From Prostheceraeus crozeri (Eukaryota; Platyhelminthes; Polycladida; Euryleptidae), in assembly GCA_907163375.1 (NCBI GenBank), contig CAJQUW010012506.1:1-64000 (forward strand): a stretch of 64,000 nt of DNA, given 5' to 3'. Shown in pieces: positions 36,390 through 47,189 of the stretch (position 1 is its first letter; each line of letters begins with the position of its first letter). Position numbers and translations under genes: made by a program. The notes beneath the pieces were generated by a model that worked only from the letters and a program-made list of their open reading frames with translations, ran no database searches and had not been told where the DNA came from.

Positions 36390-37500
36390 GTGATGCCAAT
36401 TGTTACAACACCATTACCTGATACCGATAATATTGCAGCTAGAGAATAATTTCTTTCCAAGATTATTTACACAAATGCGTTTAGATGTTGCAACTCAAAA
36501 TATAGAAACAATATGTGATTCTCCAGGTGTAATTGATACAATGCTTAGATTTGTAACAATTGGTGAAAATAATAAAAAGTATGAAATCGAAGGTTGGTTT
36601 TCCTATACTAATGATGGGTATAATAGTTGATGATTTACCTCCGCGGCTGGAACAGATTCAGCAGGAATTGCGAAAGATGTAGAAAATAATGCAAAACATT
36701 TAAATAAAACAAATAATGATGCATATAAAGAAGACGTGAGTTTAACAAGAAAGTAACACACAGTAAATTGGTCATTGTCTCCATATTCGGATATTTAGAT
36801 TAGATATAATATCATTAATTAAAATTAAAAGTTAATAATTCATCGTACAGCAAATATTGAATTAATCTTTTTTGTAAGACTGGAAAAAAGCATATTAAAA
36901 ATTGATAGACATGAATGGTAGGATTAAGCATATTAACTCATAGATTAGAGATTGAAACAGCTAATGCAAAAAGATTAAATACTAACAACCAATTCCAGTA
37001 AATTTTCTAAAGAGAAAACTGCTAGTTCAGTAACTTTTTTTCCCGAACAAAGATTTAACTGGCATTTTACTAGAACTGCGAATACTCCAAGATATTTATT
37101 ACTAACTTTTCAAAGAAAGTAAATGTTCCAAATTTTGATAAGAACAACAATCTTTTTCATATTAATACAATTCGAAGTTGATTACAAGTTTCAATTAGAA
37201 TCACACCCGATATCCAATTGATCCATAAGATTCGATGATACCAATAATTCAAATAATGAAGGATAGGATCTTATAAGAAATCTTTGTATAAATTTGAGTT
37301 TGAACCACAATTAACTCCTGGAGATTGGAGACCTTTATATCCAATTTTCTGTTTCGATTTAAGTGCACAATCAGAAGATATTCTCAAGACTGGTTGTTTC
37401 TTGTAACAATTAATATTGAAAAGAAAGATTCCATAAACTTCATTGATGGCTTAAGGTTTATTTAGCAAAAGATGTAAAATATTCTATTGAAATTCTGTAA
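36390..37500 (+). pseudogene. Polinton major capsid protein fossil (double jelly roll)
   Basis: Order and short patterns match Polinton major capsid proteins: an ATG-started N-terminus near 36390, an RTANTPRYLLLTFQ-like strand near 37070-37110 and a DLSAQSEDIL-like segment near 37355-37390. The family builds the icosahedral shell of Polinton and adintovirus particles. Broken. Confidence 0.65.
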
Positions 37501-37829
37501 TGGAAAGATGGCTAGGATAAGGTTAGTAACCTGAGGACCTTTGTCCGATAAGTTAATTAAATTCTAGATTAAAATTTTTTTAGTAATTATTAATATAAAT
37601 TTTTTGGTAACTAGAATAATTAAAAATTTTTGGATATCTTAAAAATATTTCATAACTAGAAAATAGATTAAAATTTTTTGATAGACTTAAAAATTTTTTT
37701 ATTAAAAATGTCGCAAGCGAAAAGTAATAATAATAAAACTGTTGAATTAAATACGTAAATATGTTGACACCAAATACCCCTAGAAACGATTACGATTAAC
37801 AAAAAAAATATTACATAAGTTAAACCATG

Positions 37830-38200
37830 ATAGATAATATTCATGTTACAAGAAGAAAAGAAGGCGGGATTCTCTCAATTAATTCCACAAATAATAGGTG
37901 GCAGAGCAGCTAGCAGGAAGTGTTGCAGGTGGGACAGCTGGTATTCCAAGCAGAACTAAAAATAAATCAGAGACGGCAGCATTAGAAGAACAAAAACGAC
38001 ATAATAGAGAGTTAGAGAAAGTTGCTAGGGGTGACGGAAATAGTAGATATGTTATTAGTAAAATTAAAATTAGTTGATGAAGGACAACGATTTCTTAAAA
38101 ATATTCTTCGCAATGTTGATAGATTTTAATTTGAAATTAAAGGAACTAAAGATGGTCTGACTATATCTAAGTCCTAGTATGATTCGTTATGAACCTAGAC
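37830..38200 (+). pseudogene. Polinton glycine-rich minor virion protein fossil
   Basis: A short hydrophobic, glycine- and alanine-rich segment (GGTAGIP-like near 37930) followed by a charged helical part (EEQKRHNREL near 37985). This layout resembles small membrane-active minor capsid proteins that sit beside the major capsid gene in Polinton-like genomes. Assignment is tentative. Broken. Confidence 0.4.
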
Positions 38201-38379
38201 ATTTGGTCCGATCGCCTAAAGCCTCAGAACCTTTTGGTTCTATTAGGTTAAACATTTATTTTATCTTTTAAATGAATTCCCCCCCTTACAATTCCGAAAA
38301 TTTAATTAAATTAAAAATTTCTAATTAGATTTATTGAATTATCTATTAAACAAAAATAAAAACTCAAATAGTCAGCATA

Positions 38380-38760
38380 TGGAAGGTGACATACCAAAAA
38401 CATTAGAAAACTTTCTTGGATATATTTTGAGTAAATATTCGAAAGAAAAACATCTTGCCTGGTCATTCATAAACGGTCCAGGAACCTCGATTAGAATATA
38501 AGAACGAGATGAGAATGAATAATCCGAAGCCGAGGTGAAGAACCGATGAAATAGAGTAGATGCCGCAGCTTAAACAGGCATGATTTAGCTTATCGAAATC
38601 ATGATCTAAGTTCCGTCATGCAGCCTGATTAGAAGATGAATTCAAGAATTCGATATATTCAAAAGATCCTCACATTAAGAGAAAAATTGAAGAAGTTTTG
38701 TTAAGAAAAGCTTTACAAGCTAAAATATTATTCGGCCAGGTTTAAATGAAACGACAGCAA
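38380..38760 (+). pseudogene. Polinton phospholipase A2-like domain fossil
   Basis: A GPGT motif near 38473 and, further on, a VDAAA then HDLAYR pattern near 38550-38600 match the parvovirus-type phospholipase A2 fold (calcium loop and catalytic HD). Such domains occur in virion proteins that help particles leave endosomes. Broken. Confidence 0.55.
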
Positions 38761-38839
38761 AGCTGTCTGAGAACAACGCTCGGAACCACGCGTCCGAAAT
38801 TCATAGGGAATACAAAAGCCTAAATATTTATTGAAAGTA

Positions 38840-39560
38840 AAAGTAGTTAATAAGATGATATGTGGGAGTGGCTTGATGCTTATTCATATGCCGAAGGAAA
38901 AGGGATCTACAAATACGCATTGACCGTTATAGATTTATATACACGAGACGCTTGGGTAAAGCCATTTAACAAATAAAAGTGGTCGGGTTTCAGTTAAATA
39001 GCGTTTTGACGAAATCTTTAAAGAAAGTGAGAGAAAAGCCAAAAAATAGTTGTTGATAAAGGGTCGGAATTTTATAACCGAAACGTTCTGCCACAATTTG
39101 AAACTGTTTATTTTCTACGAAAATGCAGGGAAGCCGTAGTGATAGAAAGATTCAATCGGACGTTAACAAAATAAATATTCAAGAAATTTACCTGATCACC
39201 GCCTCAGAACATGGTTGAAGCTATTACCAGGAGTATGTTATCGAAGCAGTACCATACCTAACATTCATTCAAGTATATGAAGACACTCCAAAGTCACTGC
39301 TTCTGTCGACCCCGATTGCATCAGAAAAAAAATATTCGAGAATAATTTCAATCGAACTGCGCGTCCATACCGACTATGCAGCCCTTCCGACCGCACCATA
39401 TAAAGTTGGCGATCGAGTTAGACATCTTCTAAATTACGAACGAATAGATGCACAAGTCTCGGTTGCTATTGCCTGAAGACCTCTTAGACGTTAGTCCAAT
39501 AAATCAAACTTCATCCGAATACTTACGAAAACAACGATTTAGATGACGAGAATCTCAACA
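38840..39560 (+). pseudogene. Polinton integrase fossil (retroviral DDE type)
   Basis: Near 38863 the sequence reads DMWEWLDAYSYAE, then KYALTVIDLYTR and a W, the start of the DDE core of Polinton integrases (first catalytic D). Later parts match only in short patches. The integrase inserts the element and usually gives a 6-bp duplication. Broken. Confidence 0.65.
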
Positions 39561-40139
39561 GGCCGATTTTCTCCACCTGAATATACCACGCCGCAGCTTT
39601 TTCCTCTATCATTAATCTCTGCGGCACTAAGCGTATTTTTCGGACATTAAATATCACTAATCCCGTTCCCTTATTAGGACGTAGCCAAAGACACCTACGG
39701 TTCGTTCAACTTCTAACATAATCTCTTAACAGCTGGTCCCTCCTTCCTGCACAATTTACCTAATCATACACGCCATAAATTGTGACCCCGAATACTGGTC
39801 CCGCTTTTGAATTTGAAATGTAATTATAAATTGCAGTATCCACAGTAATTTTTTAACTCGTTTGTAAGTGGAAGTCCATAAGAGTCCGAACCAATATTTC
39901 TCCAGCCTCCGGCGGTCGAAATAGTAATTATTTCGATTTGTTATGACAGATACCTTCAGACCAATGTATTCCTATTCATCTGACCTATGAAAGATTTGTT
40001 ATGAATTTATAGTTATTGATGGAAATTTGTTCCGCGAACTGAAGGCTCCTGTTGGCTTATTTTTTCGGAATTCTAATTCGACTCTCATTAGAACATAAAA
40101 TGTCTGTATTCCTAATCATTTGCGATTTTCTTTAGGTCG

Positions 40140-41260
40140 AAATTTGTCGTGGTTTGTGTTCGATATAATTTAAAAAACTCCTTTATGTTGCCATTTTATA
40201 ATAAAAAAAGTCTTAAGGGACCCCTAGAAGACAGAAGGGAGGGGGTTTTGGATTAAAACTGTTCTCTAATGATGACTTATCCTTACTACTGAATCGCTTT
40301 GACATGATAATATTTATAATTATGCTAACCTATATTGTTTTATATATTTCCATTTTCTTCATGAACTTTCATTTGTAAAATATGTTTCATCGTAAAATGA
40401 TTGTTTAAAATTGCCATAACAACAACCCGCATATCGGCGTTCTAAGCTTACTGATTTCACAAGACAGGACATTTTCTTTGATCCAATTTGCTTTTATTGT
40501 CACTGCATTTCTTTACATGTGCTTACTCTATCATGTCATCAACTGGGCAAGTACTTTTCATCAATATAGTGCGAAGAGAAAAAACCCAACAATGAATTTT
40601 TCGAACCAGACTTAACAATGGATTTTGAAACACACCACACATCGTCTGAAAATCATTTACGTAGGAGCCAATTGCACACAATGTCCCCACCTTTTACAGC
40701 CCGCGTAATTGAAATGCCAAACATTTTCCGGAAGCAGTAACCTTGGAAATGACACACTAGCATTGCGCTGTTCCCCACAATTTTATGGGAAAGCTGCTCG
40801 GTTCATCTCTCTCTTTCTCTCTTCCAACTCTGTGCTCCACTTAATAATCAGCCAGTGTAAGCGGGTTCATTGAATAATTTGTGAGTTTATGATTACAATG
40901 ATCTTCTAGTTTCACACAATTACTACTTTAGATAATGTTGAGTCATACAATAACGAAGAATGACTAAGTAATAAATGCGTCTTCTTAATTTATCATAATC
41001 TCACCCTCTTACTCAAAAGTTGAGAACCATTTCCCCTGTTTTTAATTGATATAACGAAGGATCATATTCTTGCGGTTTTCTTCGCACTTTGGTTCTTCCA
41101 TTATTAAAGCAATCATTATAGTCACAATGTTATATTTTAAAACCATGAAAGATGGATAAATTCCAGTGAATTTGAAAATGCACAACTTGTTCTGATTGAG
41201 GTGTCCTCGAACGTCATGATTTAGAGCGAAAAATTGTAATTCGCCCCCCACCCACACACA

Positions 41261-41329
<69 letters not shown>

Positions 41330-41651
41330 ACCCCACTCCAAATTTGTTGAGATCTTAACTTGTCATGATTTTCGGTGTCCTGAACGGTCATGATGTTAAT
41401 GGTGAAAAGTGTAAATCTCAAATATGAGATTACGTGATATTTTGAGACCGCTAAATTTTTGAAATTTTGATTTTTTGAAATTTGTCACTACACTAAATTT
41501 TCCAAAAAACGACCGCTTCGGCCTTCGCCACGTGAAACATGAAAGTCGACACTAAATTTTTGAAATTTTGGATTGAACAAACCGCAACAAGTGTGGACAT
41601 CCGGCGCAATCGAAGCGAGCGTCGCGCCGGATTTCACACTAATATACTACT
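40140..41651. repeat. Polinton right terminal inverted repeat
   Basis: Reverse complement of 22226-23800. The tip (41590-41640) holds a clear palindrome, ATCCGGCGC facing GCGCCGGAT with a CGAAGCGAGCG loop region, flanked by GTGTGG and CACACT. A block of G runs (41261-41326) interrupts the match between arms. Confidence 0.8.
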
Positions 41652-42692
41652 GCGAGGATATATACCTATGTAACAAAGCTTGAATATGAAACTGGATAGC
41701 GTATGCCTCTAAATAGCTTATAGGGCCTGTATCTACTCGAACATGGAAAGGGTATCGGCTATATAGCCAAATATACCGTATCAATAAAGATATCAATTGC
41801 TTTATTGAATATTAAAGTGTATATAGGCTAGCTTAGGGTTGTTATTGTTATTTGTTATTGCCTTTATTCAATAGTCTGTTGGTCCATGAATAATATGATC
41901 GGTGGGTAGCCCACGACTCATCATCTGTAGAAATTGTAATTTAGATAGCCTCATTGCAGTGTAGGCTAGAAATGTACAATTGAAAATTATACTTAAAAAA
42001 ATTAAAATATCTAATTTAGGACAAGTTTTGTAATTCTATGCAGCATACTTAATAAGTTAAGGCCTAACTTACATTATATTAATTTCGTATTTTTCATTAT
42101 GGCGTAACGTTGCACTAAATAATTCATCAATGATTCATGTATATTATTATATTCAATTTATGTGAAACACATTACCACTATTCCTCTGATGATGGTTAGG
42201 CTGATGAAACTGAACTCGGAGACATTGCGCAAGAAATGTAGCCACTGTCTAGCAAATGTATATTATCTTTGCTGACTGAACTGGAAATGTGTACATAAAT
42301 GACTGGCGACTTGTCTCTAGGAATCTACAATCATCTAGTTAGCATGCATAATATATAACAAGTCTTCAAATTAATGGATTTTGGAGAATACGTTGTCAAT
42401 ATGGAAATTAGTCTTACGAAACATATGCAATAAAAAATATTACACATGTGTGTAAATATATAATAAATATAATACAAAAGAAGGCGGCAACTGCAAAGAA
42501 AGATATCGTGGAGGACAGATCATTGGTATACTTAAAAGACATATCTTTAGATTTCAAATGATTTAATTTTTTTATGATGCCAATTAATAACTTTCAAAAT
42601 TCTAGATTTATATCAAAGCTCAAACTATCGGAGCCGGAGCCGGAGCCTTTGTGATAAATCGGCTCCGGCTCGGCTCCGGCTCCACAGCCCTG
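41652..42692. other. right piece of the hAT-like element
   Basis: About 1.0 kb of AT-rich sequence with no transposase frame, ending in the GGAGCC-repeat terminus. Nothing else recognised. Confidence 0.5.
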
Positions 42693-43052
42693 CTTCCTTC
42701 CCCATCCAACATTTCACGTAGATTCCAAATCTAAACTCCACTTTCACATCCGAACCCTCCTTCGTGACGATTTCCGACTTTTCTCATCCCAAAACCACCA
42801 ACACCCACCCTTTCCTCACTCTATCCTTCCCACATTCCACCTCTTCTCCCTTCCTACCCCTTGCTGGAAAACTCCTTCCTTCCTTCCAGAGGGGGGTAGG
42901 GACCTGCTTCTTCCTCACGGACCCATTCCTCCCAACACATCCTTGGCCACTTCCTTCACCTCTCTTCCTTATTTCCAGAGGGTGGGGGCTGAGTCAGCCT
43001 GATGACTCATCGTTGCGCATTTTGGACTTGCGCCTGGGATGGGATTACTACT
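42693..43052. repeat. outer part of the giant element's right arm
   Basis: Pyrimidine-rich on the plus strand, the mirror of the left GA tract. It contains two more partial 300-bp-type units (TTCCAGAGGG near 42888 and 42973) and ends in the AGTAGT terminus. An inverted pair of TGAGTCA/TGACTCA-type boxes (42990-43012) has no counterpart at the left end. Confidence 0.65.
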
Positions 43053-43133
43053 TGTTTTGATATCGATTAAAGCAGGTAAACTAAGAATATGTTAAAGGGG
43101 TCCACTGGACCCCCTCAGGTCTCTGAGGGTTAA

Positions 43134-43955
43134 TATAAGTGCCATTAAGCCTCCAACAGAGAGAGCACCGCTTTTCACATATTGTTTGACAGTATCAGCA
43201 AGTTAGCCCACCAAGAAGTTTGACTGCGCTTATAGGGTCAACAGAGTGACCTTAAATTTCTTCAAGATCTCATGAAATGACACATAATGAATGACTGACA
43301 CTCGTGAATTTAGAAAGTGCTCGACGATTTTAAACACTTGATCTGTACAGTATTCGGTTTGTTGCAACAATTATTCCTTCTAAACGCTGAATTAACATTC
43401 ACTTTACTTAAAAGGATTCAAATATTATCGTCTTTCATTTCAGGACCCATCGGAAGAGAAAGAATCACCAGACTCTCATTGGTCAATCATGATTGGTTCC
43501 AATCTTCCTCAAAGACGTCAACAGCGGCGATAAGCTGTATTTGGCCAAAGTTTGTGATCTCAAAAGGAACTTTGATCGTATTTTACCTCACACATGAGAA
43601 GGTCAACATATTTTTGACATGACATGTACATAACTACTGTATAATTCCCAGTGTCTCCCAAGCATCATTGCAATTTTATTGTGGTGAAGGCTGATGTCTC
43701 TTTTGCAATAATAGTCTAGAAAGGAAAGTGTTTTCTTGCTACATTATTGTGAATAGTTTGGATTTTTTGCTGGCTTCATGGGAAAAAGAGCTGATAGGTA
43801 GCCCAAATGTTCGTGGTGCCCTTGAACATAACCTGACTAATTTAGCACAGTTCAAAGCTTTAGTATTATAATACAATGGAAGTTATCCATATACTCGTAC
43901 ATATATTTGTACCATATTGCACCCAGACTTTTCACCAAGAATAAAAACAAAATGA
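43134..43955. other. right flank of the nested insertions: no gene recognised
   Basis: This is the pre-insertion flank of the outer piggyBac-like element. A 101-codon plus-strand frame at 43317-43622 has no features and overlaps no signal. Confidence 0.5.
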
Positions 43956-43964
43956 TTCTGCCAT

Positions 43965-44860
43965 ACTAGTTTCATTGCTTCCAAGGCAACATCCTCAGTG
44001 GAGAGAAACAATACGGTTACATCCCAATCTTTATGTACGTGAAAGGAACCAGTGGGCAAAGTAAATGGATTTCACAAAATGTCAATCAAACACGTGTCTC
44101 TGGCTACAAGCTCAGAAGAAACTCGTGAGAACCATTCCGTTCATTTGACAGTACATAGCTATCTGCTTTTAACAAAATAGTTTCCTGAATGAAAGGACAT
44201 TTGTACTGACCGATGATTCTGAAATTTCCAGTCTTAGGAAAATGGTCATGCATAGACATCTCATTTTGAACTGGAAAACCTTTCAAACGCTCATGTACGC
44301 GAGTGTTTAGGTGACGTTTAGTGGCACCAATGTACAGCATTGGGCAGCGGTCACAACTGTATTCATAAATGACATTAGATTCAAATACATTAGATAAATG
44401 ACATTATGGATTTCAAAACATTCGCAATGGCATCTTTGTTTTGAAAATAATTAACAAGGTTGGAGTTTTTGAAACTTTTGTTAAGATACCGAATCCTCCT
44501 ATATAGATCAGAGGAACTGTCTTCAATGAATTATTTGAGTTTCCGATTTTTCTTATAATATCCATATGTATGTACATTAGGACAGTGCTTGTAGACCTCC
44601 TCGTAATTCTCTCGAGGAGCTTGTGCAAGCTTAAGAGTAATTTTTTGTAACATTTAATTGTATGAATATTTCTTGTATAAGCTTGAATTCAGCACCTCGG
44701 AATCGAAAAAATGAATAAATTATGAAAATCCGGTAGCTGTACGGAAAAAGCCAATTTAAGGACGATATGCCGTCTGTAATCCACATTTGGATCAGACGCT
44801 TGGTTAATTTCCTCTGAGATATAGATGATTCAGGATTAGACTAACATTTCGTCTCGATAA
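43965..44860 (-). mobile_element. Penelope-like element fragment, GIY-YIG endonuclease end
   Basis: On the minus strand, 44340 down to 44104 gives MLYIGATKRHLNTRVHERLKG and a conserved tail. Upstream codons to about 44400 add NVIYEYSCDRCP, so the CxxC and YIG.T...L..R..EH signature of Penelope-type GIY-YIG domains is complete. Linker sequence continues to about 44860, but the reverse-transcriptase core is absent, so the copy is 5'-truncated. Downstream, 44020-43965 reads CACTGAGGATGTTGCCTTGG then GAAACTAG-type sequence, typical of Penelope 3' ends. The domain would nick target DNA for insertion. The reading frame is interrupted between linker and endonuclease. Confidence 0.75.
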
Positions 44861-45365
44861 ACCATAGACCATATTCAATAGGAATCTACTCGACTACGAA
44901 AATAAATCCAACACTAAAAATGGAAATAGTCATTGTATTTAGGCATATTATTGTTTTTATTGTCTCTTTCCGCATGAAATTTGATCTATAGTCGAGATTC
45001 AGTGTTCCCCTTACCGTGAAGCATCTACATGTCAAAGATTAACCCATTAAGCGTGACTGTGATTTCTTTGAATATTTCGAATTGCATTAATCAGCATAGC
45101 TTGAAATATCACGAAACATGAATATTCACACATGTAGCATGGATAAGAGCCATTTGGGATCGATTTTGAAGATGGCATATATATATGGCATCGCTTCCTG
45201 CCACTCCTCAAAAGTAGTAAATTTTCGATGTGTTAATAAAAGGCAAAATTGGAGCACTGAACTATAATACTACAATAACAAGAATTTGTCTGGTGCGAAC
45301 ATTCTGCTTGTGCATTTCAGATTTCATTTTGCACGTCCATTATTCATAGCAACTGCCTTGATGTA

Positions 45366-46351
45366 CACTGTAAATCGCTCAATACCAATCACATACGAAG
45401 GATGCATACCAAAATATTTTTTTGGTATATTTCTGTATGATCTTGGTATATATTTGTATGCTTTTCGCATGTTATTTCAAGTGTGGTATGCTTTACATAC
45501 TAAAGCCATACCAGCACAATGTTAAAAGAATGCATCAATCATGTCCAAAGTATGTTGATTTAAGGCTTTTTGTCAATAAAGATCACACTAATGCTACTAC
45601 TGCTCTGTAAGTAGTGAGATAATGACATTTTATAGTCAAACTAACAATACTGAATTCGATTTTAATACGTGTAAGTCCGAGGCATTTCATAAATAATCAA
45701 TAAGTATTTGACCATCAACAATTATGCATTATGTAATTTTGGAACTAAGCATATTATCAATCCAAAATAAAGACACATTATAATTCATGAACGCAAAAAT
45801 AGTTATGTTTGAGATATATAAGTCAACATGGTTGCTGAAAAGTTATCGAAATGATGTTTATCAATTTAGTTCAAGGAAATGAGCTAATTATGAGTCTTGT
45901 GAATGCTATAAGACAAGTTGCAAAGATGACATGCGGCTTTAATTCCACAAGAAATCTAATCTAGTTAAATACCATACTTTCACAAAGAAATAATCACGGC
46001 TGGTATTACTGGGAAAAAGTTATTTGTAAGTAGTATGTAGTATAGCATATTTTTTGCCATATGACATAAAGCTATTCATACGAAAGACATACGAAACACA
46101 TACCAATTTGCATCGGGTCTCGTATATAAAACATACCAAGAATTCGTATTTCAACGTAAAACAGCCAATCACAGTTAGCATAGTTCGTATCGTTTACATA
46201 CCAATCACATACGAAAGAAATTGCCATTGGTATGAAAAACATACCAGATTTCTTTATATATACCAGAATCTCGTATCAAATGTTGGTTTCAAATTGTATG
46301 TAAACTTGGTATGTGTTTGTATGCAATTTTCGTATCCAGCGATTTACAGTG
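45366..46351. mobile_element. internally repetitive MITE with TA duplication
   Basis: The ends are CACTGTAAATCGCT and its exact reverse complement, flanked by TA at 45364-45365 and 46352-46353, as for Tc1/mariner-type elements. The interior (986 bp in all) is filled with short blocks ATACCAA and CATACGAA in both orientations, densest next to the ends (45385-45510 and 46075-46340). No transposase. Confidence 0.75.
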
Positions 46352-46559
46352 TACTATTGAGCTGTATGTAGGCTACATGTAAATCGAATTCAGATTAGAA
46401 CAATGTACAATTTACAATTTTTACTTGCAGTTTTACTCAAAAAACAAGTTGTGTAATTGTTGTATGATATAAAACAGACCTTAGCTTAGAGCAGTGCACA
46501 ACAGCCTGTAAAACTCATGCAAATACACATGCAGTACACACATGCACTTATATCAGTAA

Positions 46560-46690
46560 GATATATATATATATATATATTATTTTTGCCGGAAATATTT
46601 TCCCGAATATTTACAAAATATTTTCCCGGGAATTCGATTTCTCGAAATTAGCTGATTCGAGAAATCCCGGGAAACAACCCTACTCTTGAG
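46560..46690. repeat. (TA)n run followed by GGGAAA-type inverted repeat
   Basis: A TATATA run (46561-46580) precedes repeated AATATTTTCCCG blocks and a hairpin, TTTCTCGAA facing TTCGAGAAA (46647-46672), then TCCCGGGAAACAACCCTA. It looks like one terminus of a hAT-type element; no partner end was found. Confidence 0.4.
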
Positions 46691-46794
46691 TACTTTCAAT
46701 AAATATATGTATATATAATGACAAATAAGAGAACTAAAGCAAATGTATCACATTTAAAGTAAAAGAGAAAGTCGAGGCTTCAATGGAAAGGAAT

Positions 46795-47185
46795 TTATTC
46801 GCAAACATGTTTTTCCAGCTGTGCTGGCTTCTCAATGCGATTAAATGAATGAATACATACCAGCAAATCAATTCAAAATAATCAGATATCACCTTAACAA
46901 AAACATCATCATGATGTCAAACCTAAACCATTGAATGTAGGCTTGAACTTCTCGATGAACATAGACTCTTCATGTTCACGCTCTAGCTTGGATACATTGG
47001 GTTGGAGCTTGAAGAATGGCGCAAATACAAATTTCATAGGAAGGTCCCTGGCACACAATGCAATATGCCTACTCACAGGTAATATAGCGTAATTAGGATT
47101 GTTATTGCGTAATAATCCTAACCTATCGTGGTGATTTCGCATACGACTTTTCTCGTGGAGAAGTCGTACTACGTTCAAGCAAAGC
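46795..47185 (-). mobile_element. Penelope-like element fragment 2, endonuclease C-terminus
   Basis: The 89-residue minus-strand frame 47178-46909 contains SRHIALCARDLPMKFVFAPF and ends LEREHEESMFIEKFKPTFNG. That resembles the C-terminal half of Penelope-type GIY-YIG domains (S..H...C, then a catalytic-region E and I..FKP.FN). The YIG part is not visible. About 50-90 bp downstream, the minus strand reads TTGAGAAGCCAGCACAGCTG then GAAAAAC, like the hairpin near other Penelope 3' ends. It appears to be a different lineage from the 44.1-kb copy. Confidence 0.5.
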
Positions 47186-47189
47186 TTTT

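Larger units (their letters stand above)
22226..41651 (+). mobile_element. Polinton (Maverick) fossil, 19.4 kb, broken
   Basis: Identified by inverted terminal repeats of about 1.5 kb (22226-about 23800 and about 40140-41651) plus, in one direction, traces of protein-primed DNA polymerase B, double-jelly-roll major capsid protein, a glycine-rich minor virion protein, a phospholipase A2-like domain and a retroviral-type integrase. Size, AG-type ends and gene set fit Polintons, with gene traces resembling the adintovirus-like branch. It is much more AT-rich than its surroundings. All genes are broken, with dozens of interruptions in total. The arms look roughly 80-85 percent alike, so it is not a fresh insertion if the consensus is sound. 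I found no convincing 6-bp target duplication. Confidence 0.85.
21640..42692. mobile_element. hAT-like non-autonomous element, split by a Polinton
   Basis: The right end on the minus strand reads CAGGGCTGTGGAGCCGGAGC with further GGAGCC repeats (42610-42692), a terminal pattern typical of a common hAT group. The left end at 21640 reads CAGACTGTGGAGCTGAATGC, followed by CGGCTCC-type repeats (21673, 21805-21835). The own sequence is about 0.6 kb plus 1.0 kb, with no transposase seen. The 8 bp on each side (TCCTTTCA; CTTCCTTC) resemble each other only loosely, so the target duplication is unproven. It sits within the 300-bp tandem units of the giant element's right arm. Confidence 0.6.
960..43052. 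mobile_element. giant inverted-repeat element with AGTAGT ends and TGTTTT target duplication
   Basis: The left end AGTAGTAATACCATCCCATG matches the reverse complement of the right end (AGTAGTAATCCCATCCCAGG at 43052), and the match continues through GCGCAAGTCCAAAATGCGCA. Exact TGTTTT copies flank it at 954-959 and 43053-43058. Without the nested hAT-like and Polinton sequence it is about 21 kb, with arms of roughly 4-7 kb around a 10-kb centre. AG-starting ends and a 6-bp duplication fit Polinton-type integration; IS3EU and Dada DNA transposons also make duplications of about 6 bp. I recognise no polymerase, integrase or capsid gene in its centre, so the superfamily is open. It looks broken, with many small length differences between the arms. 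Confidence 0.75.
94..43129. mobile_element. piggyBac-like element (non-autonomous), split by a 42-kb insertion
   Basis: The left end reads TTAA then CCCTCAGAGACCTGAGG, followed by the near-palindrome GGGTCCACTGGACCC. The right end (43097-43129) is its reverse complement and runs into TTAA. TTAA target duplications lie at 90-93 and 43130-43133, as piggyBac-type elements leave. Only about 860 bp (94-953) and 71 bp (43059-43129) belong to the element; the rest is an insertion at 953/43059. I see no transposase in the two pieces. Related sequence recurs in inverted orientation at 50.6-51.1 kb and as a stub at 48.94 kb. The alternative is two unrelated family ends that happen to face each other, but the matching TSDs on both this element and its insert argue against that. 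Confidence 0.7.

Noticed and set aside
94-43129. A piggyBac-herpesvirus fusion like Teratorn, suggested by TTAA ends around large DNA
   Set aside because: The cargo is explained by nested elements with their own ends and target duplications, and no herpesvirus-type gene was recognised.
43317-43622. 101-codon plus-strand frame as a host gene
   Set aside because: No homology pattern, splice signal or regulatory context. Such lengths are expected by chance in this much sequence.
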